From positions 5,357 to 69,356 of the forward strand of contig CAMVJE010000005.1 of the NCBI GenBank assembly GCA_947167745.1: a stretch of 64,000 nucleotides of DNA. Direction: 5' to 3'. The position numbers and the translations under genes were made by a program. The notes below the pieces were generated by a model. That model saw only the letters and a list, made by a program, of their open reading frames with translations, was not told the DNA's origin and searched no databases. Source of the stretch: an uncultured Treponema sp. (GTDB lineage Bacteria; Spirochaetota; Spirochaetia; Treponematales; Treponemataceae). Below are positions 17,221 through 24,880 of the stretch, one piece after another. Within the stretch, counting starts at the first letter, position 1, and each line of letters begins with the position of its first letter.

Positions 17221-17315
17221 TGGTCGATTAGCTCATAGCGAACGGCACTGCCTTGCAGGGCAAAATCGCGATTTTAGTGAGTCTCGTCAAAATCTATGAT
17301 TTTGGCGTGGTAGAG
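17221..17315 (+). pseudogene. Broken copy of the tRNA-Val 5' end, split by a repeat element
   Basis: TGGTCGATTAGCTCA (17221-17235) and GTGGTAGAG (17307-17315) are together identical to the first 23 bases of the tRNA at 17326 plus one leader base. The 71 bases between them are the second three-hairpin element. The fragment lacks anticodon, variable and T arms and cannot make a tRNA. Confidence 0.7.
17236..17306 (+). repeat. Three-hairpin dispersed element, copy 2
   Basis: The element starts TAGCGAACGGC, then hairpin I (TGCC...GGCA), hairpin II (AAAATCGCGATTTT, 17262-17275), the linker AGTGAGTCTCGT (17276-17287) and hairpin III (CAAAATC-TAT-GATTTTG, 17288-17304). Order and linker match copy 1, while the stems differ. 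Confidence 0.65.
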
Positions 17316-17414
17316 TATCCTTAATGGTCGATTAGCTCAGTGGTAGAGCGCTATCTTCACACGGTAGATGTCACTAGTTCAATCCTAGTATCGACCATTA
17401 AGGATATTTTTTTT
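17316..17414 (+). terminator. Extended tRNA stem with T-run
   Basis: The leader TATCCTTAAT (17316-17325) pairs with the trailer ATTAAGGATA (17397-17406), continuing the acceptor stem to 17 perfect base pairs. TTTTTTTT follows at 17407-17414, so the 3' part can act as a terminator or processing signal. Confidence 0.55.
17326..17397 (+). tRNA. tRNA-Val (anticodon CAC)
   Basis: A full cloverleaf of 72 bases: acceptor GGTCGAT/ATCGACC, D arm GCTC/GAGC with loop AGTGGTA, anticodon arm CTATC-TTCACAC-GGTAG with anticodon CAC, variable loop ATGTC, T arm ACTAG-TTCAATC-CTAGT, and discriminator A. CCA is not encoded. It reads GUG codons. It stands alone, with an unusual extended stem (17316-17406) followed by eight T. 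Confidence 0.95.
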
Positions 17415-17451
17415 CACTTTGAAATAAAACTCACTGGCAGGGGATGGCTTT

Positions 17452-17487
17452 AAAAAAAAAAACCGCTCTTCATCGAGAGCGGTTTTT
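17452..17487. terminator. flaB intrinsic terminator
   Basis: ACCGCTCT (17462-17469) pairs with AGAGCGGT (17476-17483). On the minus strand it is followed by about twelve T, a very strong terminator 29 bases past the flaB stop. A shorter T-run on the other side makes it bidirectional. Confidence 0.9.
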
Positions 17488-17511
17488 GCTGTTTTTAGGC
17501 AGCTATCTGGC

Positions 17512-18372
17512 TTATCGGAGCAAGCTCAAGACTGACTGTGACTGCTGGTTTGCCTGAGCAATCATAGCTGTTCCTGCCTGCTGGAGGACCTGGTTCTTTG
17601 TGAAGTCTACCATTTCCTTAGCCATATCAGTATCGCGGATGCGTGACTCAGAAGCCTGGAGGTTTTCAGCACCGATGTCGAGTCCGACTACTGTCTTCTC
17701 GAGGCGGTTCTGGTAAGCACCGAGGTCAGCGCGCTGTTTGTTAATCTTTTTGAGAGCCTCGTCCAAAGTTCCGATTGCGCGGTTAGCTTCATCTGGTGTA
17801 GCAAGAGTCATAATCTCTTCGTTTCCAACATTGCGGAGTCCGAGAGCACCTGCTGTCATTGTTCCGATGAATGCCTGAACACGCTGGTCCATATTTGCAC
17901 CAACATGGAACCACATAGAAGCTGTAACTGAGTTTTCACCAGTTGAGCGAGCGAAGCGACCAGTCAAGAGGTTCATACCATTGAACTGTGCCTGTGAAGC
18001 GATGCGGTCAACCTCAGCGATGAGAGCTGAAACTTCAACCTGAATCTGCATACGGTCTTCATCAGTGTAGATACCGTTTGATGACTGAACTGCGAGCTCA
18101 CGGATACGCTGAACGATGTCAGTTGTTTCCTGCAAGTAGCCTTCAGTTGTCTGGATGAATGAGATAGCATTCTGAGCGTTCTCAGAAGCTTTGTTCATAC
18201 CACGAATCTGAGCACGCATTTTCTCAGAAACTGCAAGTCCAGAAGCGTCATCACCAGCACGGTTAATTTTCATACCTGATGAAAGTTTTTCCATGTTTTT
18301 AGTGTTGCCCAACTCTGTAAGACCTGTTGAACGCTGTGCGAACATCGCACTCATGTTGTGATTAATAACCAT
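17512..18372 (-). CDS. flaB: Periplasmic flagellar core protein FlaB
   Basis: This 286-residue flagellin has the conserved N-terminal D0/D1 region ([17 protein letters not shown]...[29 protein letters not shown]) and C-terminal region ([50 protein letters not shown]), with almost no variable D2/D3 domain. This short form is typical of spirochaete FlaB, which builds the core of endoflagella in the periplasm. No signal peptide is present because export uses the flagellar apparatus. The ribosome site AAGGAG is strong and the leader is long and structured. Confidence 0.98.
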   Translation of the reverse strand: MVINHNMSAMFAQRSTGLTELGNTKNMEKLSSGMKINRAGDDASGLAVSEKMRAQIRGMNKASENAQNAISFIQTTEGYLQETTDIVQRIRELAVQSSNGIYTDEDRMQIQVEVSALIAEVDRIASQAQFNGMNLLTGRFARSTGENSVTASMWFHVGANMDQRVQAFIGTMTAGALGLRNVGNEEIMTLATPDEANRAIGTLDEALKKINKQRADLGAYQNRLEKTVVGLDIGAENLQASESRIRDTDMAKEMVDFTKNQVLQQAGTAMIAQANQQSQSVLSLLR

Positions 18373-18377
18373 AGTTT

Positions 18378-18503
18378 ATCTCCTTATATTACTATCTGGT
18401 TTTTAACGACAGGTCTTCAGTTTTGAAACCTGTTGCCTTGTGGGGGCGCCCACCCACCGGGTTTTGTGCCCTACAGTTATAGTTTCGGACTTTGAAAAAT
18501 TTA
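18378..18503 (-). promoter_or_regulatory. flaB leader with two hairpins and a possible sigma-28 promoter
   Basis: Upstream of AAGGAGAT the leader can fold ACAGGT...ACCTGT (18433-18409) and GTGGG-CGCC-CCCAC (18453-18440). Further up, TAAA-N15-AACTATAA (18503-18477) matches the sigma-28 pattern TAAA-N15-GCCGATAA at the four TAAA positions and five of the eight -10 positions. The hairpins are seen directly. The sigma factor is a guess. Confidence 0.4.
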
Positions 18504-18540
18504 CTTAAGTAAAATTTTCAAATTTTTTTAATTTTTTTTA

Positions 18541-18671
18541 AAAATTTAGGGGAAAAGCGAGTTTTGTGAACCTTGATTTTATCGGACACAAAACTCGTTA
18601 GCGAAGCGACACTTTCCCCTGCGTCACACTTCGTTGTGCCGCACCCCATTCTACGGGGGCTAGCCCCCGTA
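18541..18671. repeat. Highly folded intergenic region upstream of the GNAT gene
   Basis: AGGGGAAA (18549-18556) pairs with TTTCCCCT (18613-18620) around an inner 11-12 bp stem, GCGAGTTTTGTG (1858-69 of kb 18) with CACAAAACTCGT (18588-18599). A CACA-CTTCGT-TGTG hairpin and the perfect palindrome TACGGGGGC-TA-GCCCCCGTA (18652-18671) follow. The whole gap 18373-18696 contains no gene; it holds the flaB leader and this structure. Confidence 0.6.
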
Positions 18672-18684
18672 ACGCCCCCTTCGA

Positions 18685-18690
18685 TATAAT
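18685..18690 (+). promoter_or_regulatory. -10 box 6 nt before the GNAT gene (leaderless candidate)
   Basis: A perfect TATAAT is followed by GAAATC and then the ATG at 18697. No ribosome site is present. Confidence 0.45.
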
Positions 18691-18696
18691 GAAATC

Positions 18697-19368
18697 ATGA
18701 TTATTTGTCCGGCACAGCCTTTTGATATCTTCTCTATAATGAACATTGAGCGTCAGTCTTTTATTCCCGCAATTCAGGAAAAAAAACGGGTATTTGAAAA
18801 AAGACTCAAACTCATTCCCGAAGGATTTCTCGTTCTCGCTGATTCCAGTGAGGAAGTGGTCAAGAAAAACAAAGTCGCCCTGGTTTGCGGCTATCTCTGT
18901 GCCGAGCGATGGGATTCCCTGCCGGATTTTTCTGTCCTGGAAGGCTTGGGTGAAAAAGAGCGAAAGTCTGCCCTCAAAAAGCTGGAAAAACGCTTTGAGC
19001 TGGGGCATAATCCCTTCCACACCCACAAAACAAATGGCAATATTCTCTATATAAGCTCATTTGCGCTTTTAAAAGACTACAGGGGTAAGGGCTTGGGCGA
19101 GAAATTCTTCATGAATTCAGTGGTGGCTCTCTGCTCATCTCTGGGGGGAATCAAAAAAATCCTTTTACTGGTGGACAGTGAGTGGCAGAATGCAATTAAA
19201 ATCTACGAAAAGTGCGGATTCAAGACAATCGGAAGCCTTGAAAAATTCTTTCCCACAATTCAGAAAAAAGAATTTGCCGACGGGCTTGTCATGGTAGCCG
19301 AGGCTGATTCCTTCAAAAACATTGAATTTTCTTCTGACTCAAATGATTTGAGCGGAATTCGTATTTAG
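18697..19368 (+). CDS. GNAT-family N-acetyltransferase
   Basis: The 223-residue protein begins with the RimI-like phrase PAQPFDIFSIMNIERQSFIPAI and carries the acetyl-CoA-binding motif A (ISSFALLKDYRGKGLGEKFF, about residues 118-140) and motif B (SEWQNAIKIYEKCGFKTIGSLEKFF). The N-terminal half contains an insertion of charged residues (about 45-100). The substrate cannot be predicted. The stop codon TAG overlaps the start of a dispersed repeat. Confidence 0.85.
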   Translation: MIICPAQPFDIFSIMNIERQSFIPAIQEKKRVFEKRLKLIPEGFLVLADSSEEVVKKNKVALVCGYLCAERWDSLPDFSVLEGLGEKERKSALKKLEKRFELGHNPFHTHKTNGNILYISSFALLKDYRGKGLGEKFFMNSVVALCSSLGGIKKILLLVDSEWQNAIKIYEKCGFKTIGSLEKFFPTIQKKEFADGLVMVAEADSFKNIEFSSDSNDLSGIRI

Positions 19369-19391
19369 ACGCGGATTAACGCAGATAATTG
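19368..19391. repeat. Dispersed repeat (GACGCGGATTAACGCAGAT type) before the GH43 gene
   Basis: The bases read GACGCGGATTAACGCAGAT followed by AATTG. A closely matching copy lies inside the GH43 coding region at 20356. This repeat type is common in many bacterial genomes from memory. Its end supplies TTGCTA, which sits 17 bases before the GH43 -10 box. Confidence 0.6.
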
Positions 19392-19417
19392 CTAATTGTT
19401 TGCCGCTCATTTATAAT
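19389..19417 (+). promoter_or_regulatory. GH43 promoter, -10 box 7 nt before ATG
   Basis: TTGCTA (19389-19394), 17 bases, TATAAT (19412-19417), seven bases, ATG at 19425. No ribosome site is present, so a leaderless transcript is likely. Confidence 0.5.
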
Positions 19418-19424
19418 TTTGCTT

Positions 19425-21023
19425 ATGAACTACAAGAATCCGATTCTTCTTTGCGATTATTCTGACCCGGATGTAATTCGTGTTGATGATGATTTTTATC
19501 TTACGGCCTCAAGTTTTAATTTTGTTCCGGGGCTTCCTGTCTTGCACTCCCGCGATTTGCTTCATTGGGAACTTATAAATTATGCCTGTAAATCGATTCC
19601 CCTGCCAGGATATGAAAAAGTGCAGAACGCAAAGGGCTTGTGGGCGCCGTCAATCCGCTTTCATGAAGGATTTTTCTATATTTTTGTAGCTACTCCCGAT
19701 GAAGGAATTTTCTTTACAAGAACGAGCGACCCTTACGGAGAATGGAGCGAATTACAGTGTGTCTGGAGCGGAAAGGGCTTTGAAGACCCCTGTCCCTTGT
19801 GGGAAAAAGACGAGAGTGGCATAGAGCATTTTTTTGTCGTCCACGCCTATGTAAAAAGCCGGATCGGATTCAATTCAAAACTGGGGCTTCTGGAGCTTGA
19901 TACAGAAACTTTCAGGGCAATCAGCGAAGATAAAATCATTTTTGACGGGACGAGAACTCAGCCCACGATTGAGGGGCCGAAGTTTTATAAGCGAAACGGT
20001 TTCTACTATATTTTCGCCCCGGCGGGAGGAGTCACCACCGGCTGGCAGACAGTTTTGCGCTCAAAAAGAATCGACGGTGACTATGAAGAAAAAATCGTGC
20101 TGGCACAAGGAAAAGCCCGGACTAACGGTCCTCATCAAGGTGGCTGGGTTACGACGGCAAGCGGTCAGGACTGGTTTATTCATTTTCAGGATGCTGGCAT
20201 TTTCGGGCGGATTACTCACTTGCAGCCGATGAAGTGGGTAGGTGACTGGCCGGTCATGGGAAGTGCAGTCAAGCTGAATGAGGAAAAAGCACTTCTTGTT
20301 GTCGGCGAGCCTGTGAATAAATGGAAGTGCCCGGAAGTCTCTGGTGAAAAAAACAGACGCGGATTGACGCAGATTAACACAGATGTGCAGCAAGGTCAGG
20401 GCAGAAATGAAAAAAATCCGCCAGTGTCTGAATTCCAAACCAGCGCAAATGTCGAAAAAATGTCCGGCACTGTCGCCACAAGCGACAAATCCCTCTGGCT
20501 CACGCCTTCTGTTTGTACGAAAAAAATTGATGCAAAAAAATTTTCCTATGAAAAAGAAATTCTTCTGGATGGAAAATGGCATGAAAAGGAGAGACGGGGA
20601 ATCATCTTCTTGGGGAATGAATACGCTGCCATGCAGATTGAAAAATCTGGTGCGAATGAATTTAAGCTTTCTTATATTGAATCTAGTGGAAGTGAATCTG
20701 GCGATGCGGAGCGAAGTGAAAATGTGATTTGGAGCGAGAAAATTTATACTTGCTTTGGAGACGAAGTGGCAGAAAAAAAAGTTGAACTTCCTGCTCCTGA
20801 GTGTCTTGGAGGCGGAAATCTTTCAGCATTAGCTTCAAAAGAGAGCCGTCACTCAGAATCTGCTTCAAAATCAATCAAGTTGAAAATGAAATTTAGTGCA
20901 GCTAAAGATGGTAAATCTGGATTAGTACGTTTTTTTGTAAAATATGGAAAAATCGCTTTTAAGTCAAAAGTCTTCTCAACTGTGAACGCTCATTGGGTTG
21001 GAGGAAGATACGGCTGGTTTTAA
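19425..21023 (+). CDS. Glycoside hydrolase family 43 (xylosidase/arabinofuranosidase type)
   Basis: The 532-residue enzyme starts at MNYKNPILLCDYSDPDVIRVDDDFYLTASSF; an upstream in-frame start does not match the family. The five-blade propeller has the base Asp in YSDPDVIR and the acid Glu in TIEGPKFYKRNGFYYIF, and FEDPCPLW is the usual middle motif. A C-terminal beta-sandwich follows. No signal peptide is present, so it should cleave short plant xylan or arabinan oligosaccharides in the cytoplasm. Between the two domains, ~55 residues starting EKNRRGLTQINTDVQQ are translated from a dispersed repeat. Confidence 0.92.
   Translation: MNYKNPILLCDYSDPDVIRVDDDFYLTASSFNFVPGLPVLHSRDLLHWELINYACKSIPLPGYEKVQNAKGLWAPSIRFHEGFFYIFVATPDEGIFFTRTSDPYGEWSELQCVWSGKGFEDPCPLWEKDESGIEHFFVVHAYVKSRIGFNSKLGLLELDTETFRAISEDKIIFDGTRTQPTIEGPKFYKRNGFYYIFAPAGGVTTGWQTVLRSKRIDGDYEEKIVLAQGKARTNGPHQGGWVTTASGQDWFIHFQDAGIFGRITHLQPMKWVGDWPVMGSAVKLNEEKALLVVGEPVNKWKCPEVSGEKNRRGLTQINTDVQQGQGRNEKNPPVSEFQTSANVEKMSGTVATSDKSLWLTPSVCTKKIDAKKFSYEKEILLDGKWHEKERRGIIFLGNEYAAMQIEKSGANEFKLSYIESSGSESGDAERSENVIWSEKIYTCFGDEVAEKKVELPAPECLGGGNLSALASKESRHSESASKSIKLKMKFSAAKDGKSGLVRFFVKYGKIAFKSKVFSTVNAHWVGGRYGWF
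20356..20385. repeat. Dispersed repeat translated inside GH43
   Basis: GACGCGGATTGACGCAGATT followed by AACACAGATG differs by one base from the 19368 copy over their shared first 19 bases. It is read in frame as RRGLTQINTD within the linker of the GH43 enzyme. Confidence 0.65.
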
Positions 21024-21112
21024 TGCATAATTCATAATGCACAATTCATAATTATTTCGGGACATCGCTTCGTTCGTCCTGATTATGCATTATGCATTCA
21101 GCATTATGAATT
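21022..21112. repeat. NAQCIMHN-type repeat forming an inverted repeat
   Basis: AATTCATAATGC (21029-21040) is the exact inverse of GCATTATGAATT (21101-21112). Between them are further ATGCATTATGCAT units and a small CGCTTCGTTCG stretch. It lies between convergent GH43 and trkH and overlaps the trkH stop codon, so it may also act as a terminator. Confidence 0.6.
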
Positions 21113-22559
21113 ACTTCCGCCAGTAATCCGGGAAAAGGAAAATTATCAGATTATAAAGCTCCAGACGGCCTGCAATCATGGCGAAAGAGTACCAGTATTT
21201 GAGGAAGGGGCAGATTGTACCGTAATTTTCGCTGGGGCCCAGACTTCCGAAAGCGGGGCCTATGTTTCCTATCATTGAAAGACTTGCCGTGAAGCTTGTG
21301 AGAATGTCCAGTCCGCAGAAAGTGCTTATCATCGTGGTGGCGAAAACCAGCATAAAATAAACGAAAGTGAATGCCGCAACATTGAAAACCAGATCTTTTC
21401 GGCCGGCTTTTTGATTTATGCTCACTGTAAAAACTCCGTGGGGATGCAGCATTCTGAGCATTTCGTTCCAGGCCTGCTTTTTAAGGACGACCCAGCGGAT
21501 GATTTTAAAGCCGCCGGAAGTTGAGCCGGAACAGCCGCCTGTAAAAAAGAGCAGGAAGATAAAATATTGCGCGGCGGGAGGCCATGTCGTGAAATCAGCT
21601 GTGGCGTATCCCGTGGTGGTCATAACGCTTGCTACCTGAAAACTTGAATAGCGGAGGGCGCGGGCAAAGGAGCCATAGTGGGGAATCAGGACGATGGCAA
21701 TGACAATTACGCAGAGGGCAAAAAGCGAGAGATAGGCCTTTAGCTCGGAATTTTTTCTGACTTCATCGAATTTTCCGGTAATCACATAAAAATAGAGGCT
21801 GAAGTTGATTCCCGCAAGGAACATGAAGATTGTGCAGACGATTTCCACTGCCAGAGAATTGTATGCGCCGATGCTGGCGTTTTTTGTGGCAAAACCGCCT
21901 GTTCCCAGCGTGGAAAAAGCGTAGGAAAGGGAGTCGATTACATCAAGACCGCAGATTTTAAGGGCAATGAACTGAGCCAGAGTGAAGCCTGTGTACAAAA
22001 ACCAAAGAGTCTTTGCCGTGCTGGCCATTTTTGGCGTGATTTTGCCTTTTTCGGGGCCGGTGCTTTCTGCTTTTATGAGCTGGAAACTTCCCACACCCAG
22101 AAGGGGGAGCAATGCAACCGTAAGGGCGATGATTCCCATGCCGCCCAGCCAGTGCATCTGGCATCTCCACAAATTGATTGAGCGGGGAAGGCTTTCTACA
22201 TCTGAAAGAACCGTGGCTCCCGTGGTGGAAAAGGCTGAAACGCTCTCAAAAAGCGCATCGTGGAAAGTGGGGAGGCTGCCGCTTGCCAAAAGAGGAATCG
22301 TGCCGAAGACGCTGATTGAAATCCACGCGAGGGCGACAAAGGCGAAGACACTCCGAATCGAGAATTTTATCGTGGTCTTTTTTCCGGCGAAGAAAAAAAT
22401 CAATCCTACGACAAGTGAAAATGCCAGAGGAAGGGCAAAACTGGGAATGACGGAAAATTCGCCGCAAGAAAGGGCCGTAACGAGCGGAATCGAAAGAGTA
22501 AGCCCTACAATCGAGAGAACGATAAAAATCAGCCGAGCAAAAACAAAGATTTGTGCCAT
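21111..22559 (-). CDS. trkH: Trk potassium uptake channel TrkH
   Basis: The 482-residue inner-membrane protein has four repeated pore modules. Examples are ESVSAFSTTGATVLSDVESLP, YAFSTLGTGGFATKNASIG, SSFQVASVMTTTGYATADFTTWP and FTASLSMIGNIGPAFGSLGP, each with a filter Gly. It takes up potassium under control of TrkA, encoded upstream. The start has an AAGGAAAA site. It is separated from trkA by one small membrane-protein gene. Confidence 0.96.
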   Translation of the reverse strand: MAQIFVFARLIFIVLSIVGLTLSIPLVTALSCGEFSVIPSFALPLAFSLVVGLIFFFAGKKTTIKFSIRSVFAFVALAWISISVFGTIPLLASGSLPTFHDALFESVSAFSTTGATVLSDVESLPRSINLWRCQMHWLGGMGIIALTVALLPLLGVGSFQLIKAESTGPEKGKITPKMASTAKTLWFLYTGFTLAQFIALKICGLDVIDSLSYAFSTLGTGGFATKNASIGAYNSLAVEIVCTIFMFLAGINFSLYFYVITGKFDEVRKNSELKAYLSLFALCVIVIAIVLIPHYGSFARALRYSSFQVASVMTTTGYATADFTTWPPAAQYFIFLLFFTGGCSGSTSGGFKIIRWVVLKKQAWNEMLRMLHPHGVFTVSINQKAGRKDLVFNVAAFTFVYFMLVFATTMISTFCGLDILTSFTASLSMIGNIGPAFGSLGPSENYGTICPFLKYWYSFAMIAGRLELYNLIIFLFPDYWRK

Positions 22560-22595
22560 TTTTTAATTTTCCTTAATTTTAACATTTTGTGATTG

Positions 22596-23348
22596 TCATG
22601 TATACTTTCTTGCAATGCTGGAAATTTCTCCAATTCGCTTCAAAACGGTGCTTCGTTCTGTAATTTCATGCGTTACTTCTCCGTTTCCGTCATCAACTCG
22701 CTCAAAATATATATTGTCTTTGTAGCTGTATTCGCAAAATCCGCCAGCTACAGTAAATCCGAAACAAATAATTTCCCCGTCTTCGATTTTTTTCAGGTAA
22801 TCCGTGACACTGACAGAATACACATCTAAATTCTTTATCTTGAAATTTTTTTCTTGAAAATAAAATGATGTTTTTTGCCTTTTTAAGGATTTTATCGAAT
22901 GAATTAAGAGAAAAAATCCTAATGAAAACAATATAAGGTTAAAAGCGAGAAGCTGGGCATCCTCAAAAAATATGGATTTCCGGTCAGAATAGTGTTTTAT
23001 TTTTCCGTTCTTGTTTACGATAATCGCGATTTTGTTTCCGATTCGGAATTTCGTATCGAAATAGGCTCCGACTTTATCCGCAAAGGATTTTGTTGTCACA
23101 AAAGTTCCGGTGGAAGTCTCGCTGTTCTGCTCAAAAGAGACTTCAATGGAATATTTTTCTTTGCTGTGCCTGCCCGCCCTTGTCAGCTGCGTGACTTTTT
23201 GAATTGTCGCGATTGTATAAGTTCCGTTTTTCACGAAATCAATGTCTGAAATTATGTCCTGCACTTCAATGACAGTGAAAAAAAGGCTGTAGCCTATAAG
23301 CAAGAAAGAGAAAAGAAAGTCTTTCAAATTTTTTAGGATATTTGCCAT
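22596..23348 (-). CDS. Two-helix membrane protein, DUF3592-like, between trkA and trkH
   Basis: A 250-residue protein with one membrane segment near residues 11-30 and another near 132-150. The extracytoplasmic stretch between them (GTYTIATIQKVTQLTRAGRHSKEKYSIEVSFEQNSE ... VGAYFDTKFRIGNKIAIIVN) resembles DUF3592 domains. I place the start at the ATG, MANILKN; a TTG two codons earlier is possible. The start region lies next to a repeat and shows no ribosome site. Its location suggests a part in potassium transport, but nothing in the sequence proves this. Confidence 0.65.
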   Translation of the reverse strand: MANILKNLKDFLFSFLLIGYSLFFTVIEVQDIISDIDFVKNGTYTIATIQKVTQLTRAGRHSKEKYSIEVSFEQNSETSTGTFVTTKSFADKVGAYFDTKFRIGNKIAIIVNKNGKIKHYSDRKSIFFEDAQLLAFNLILFSLGFFLLIHSIKSLKRQKTSFYFQEKNFKIKNLDVYSVSVTDYLKKIEDGEIICFGFTVAGGFCEYSYKDNIYFERVDDGNGEVTHEITERSTVLKRIGEISSIARKYT

Positions 23349-23385
23349 TTGCAATTTTCAGCTTTCCATTTTCAATTTTTCCCTT
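23340..23385. repeat. ATTGAAAATGGAAAG-type dispersed repeat between trkA and the DUF3592-like gene
   Basis: On the minus strand the region is a run of AAAATTGAAAATGGAAAG / CTGAAAATTGCAAATGG units, a mini-repeat type widespread among bacteria from memory. Together with 21022-21112 it brackets the trkH block. Confidence 0.5.
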
Positions 23386-23387
23386 TC

Positions 23388-24824
23388 CTACAGCTCCGTG
23401 CCGAATTTCTTCATGACGGTCTCGTTCTCGCTGGCGTTGATAATCAAAATGATTTTGTCACCTTCGTCAAGAATTGTGCTTCCTATTGGAATGGAATAGT
23501 TTTCGTCGCCTTTTTTTTGCACTTGTAAGAGGAGGAATTTTCCGTTTTCGGCTATGTCTTTCAGTGCCTTGCCTTTGACCTCGCTGTTTTCTGGAATCGT
23601 GATTTCTGCGATTTCAAGGGTACCGCCGTTTACTGAGTGGATTCCGGTTACGCTGTCGCCCCGCAAGTGGCTCATTATGCTGTCAACGACCGAGTCCCGA
23701 ATTGGAACGGCAACTTCAATGCCGATTTTGCGGGCTACTTCCCCGAAGGCAGAATTTGCTACAAGTACGATACTATTTTCGACTCCAAGGGACTCAATGT
23801 AGGCCGCCATGACCATATTCAGTTCATAATTTTGAGTGGCGCAGATTACCAGGTCGAATTTGTCGATTCCTTCTTCTTCCACAAAGCCTTCTTCCGTGAC
23901 ATCTGCGCAGAAAACTTTTGTGCCCGGGAATTTTTCGCTTGCTGCCTTTGCATTGGCTTCGTTCGAGTCAACAATTACGAAATCCTGTGAGGCTTTTGAT
24001 TTTAATCCGAAGAATTTTGCGAATTTACTTACCTTTTTGCGAATCAGCCTTTCTGCTACGATTGTGCCGATACGGTTTGCTCCAACCAGAGCGATTTTTT
24101 TGACATCCTTAACTTTTGATCCACAGAGAGCAAGCATTTCGGGCAGGTCAACCCTGTGCATGAGGATTCCAAGACAATCCCCGCCGTGAAGGATTGTGCC
24201 ACCGCTGGGCAGGGAAGTTTCTCCCTCGCTTTCGACATAGCCGACAACGAATTTCTTTTCGGTGAGTTTTCTCATATTTTGTAGGGCGATTCCGTCAAGA
24301 CGGCTGCCCGGCTCAACGGTGACCCGGATAAGCTCAAAAGTAGAATTTTCAAATTGAAGTGAATCTGTAATCGCTCCGTGCTCGACAGCTGCCACGATTG
24401 CCTCAGCCGCCTCAACATCAGGATGAATCATGTAATCGATTCCGTAAAGATGGCGGTTTTCGCTGGAAAGTTTGCTGGCGTGTTTTTGAGTCGCCGTGCT
24501 GGTGTTCACATAGTAGGCGTAATTTCGCACACGGGCGATTTTTAAGATATTGGGGTAGACTGAATCCACCAGAGAGCAGGTAATCATGTTGACTTCATCG
24601 TTGGAAGTGACGCAGACAAGGGCATCTGCCGTTTCGATTCCGGCTTCTTCCAGCGTGTCCAAATTGTTTCCGTCAGCCTGAATCACATTGCAGTCAAGGC
24701 GGTTTGAAGCGTGACGGACAACATCTTCGTCATTGTCGATGAGAACGACATCATTCTTTCCATTGATAAGGCGTTTGGCAAGCTGAGTGCCAGTGAATCC
24801 TGCGCCAACGATTACGATTTTCAT
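23388..24824 (-). CDS. trkA: Trk system regulatory protein TrkA
   Basis: This 478-residue protein has two RCK halves. Each has a Rossmann NAD-binding domain (MKIVIVGAGFTGTQLAKRL and KIALVGANRIGTIVAERL) followed by a TrkA-C domain. The first Rossmann ends in the acidic VLIDNDEDVV. It binds nucleotides and gates TrkH. TACAAT lies seven bases before the ATG with no ribosome site. It is divergent from the peptide-binding lipoprotein gene, only 56 bp away. Confidence 0.96.
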   Translation of the reverse strand: MKIVIVGAGFTGTQLAKRLINGKNDVVLIDNDEDVVRHASNRLDCNVIQADGNNLDTLEEAGIETADALVCVTSNDEVNMITCSLVDSVYPNILKIARVRNYAYYVNTSTATQKHASKLSSENRHLYGIDYMIHPDVEAAEAIVAAVEHGAITDSLQFENSTFELIRVTVEPGSRLDGIALQNMRKLTEKKFVVGYVESEGETSLPSGGTILHGGDCLGILMHRVDLPEMLALCGSKVKDVKKIALVGANRIGTIVAERLIRKKVSKFAKFFGLKSKASQDFVIVDSNEANAKAASEKFPGTKVFCADVTEEGFVEEEGIDKFDLVICATQNYELNMVMAAYIESLGVENSIVLVANSAFGEVARKIGIEVAVPIRDSVVDSIMSHLRGDSVTGIHSVNGGTLEIAEITIPENSEVKGKALKDIAENGKFLLLQVQKKGDENYSIPIGSTILDEGDKIILIINASENETVMKKFGTEL

Positions 24825-24831
24825 TGCCTAT

Positions 24832-24837
24832 ATTGTA
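24832..24837 (-). promoter_or_regulatory. -10-like box 7 nt before trkA (leaderless candidate)
   Basis: The minus strand reads TACAAT, then seven bases, then the trkA ATG at 24824. Confidence 0.4.
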
Positions 24838-24880
24838 CTGTGTTGTTAAAATTTTCGCCACATGTTATTATGGACGGACT

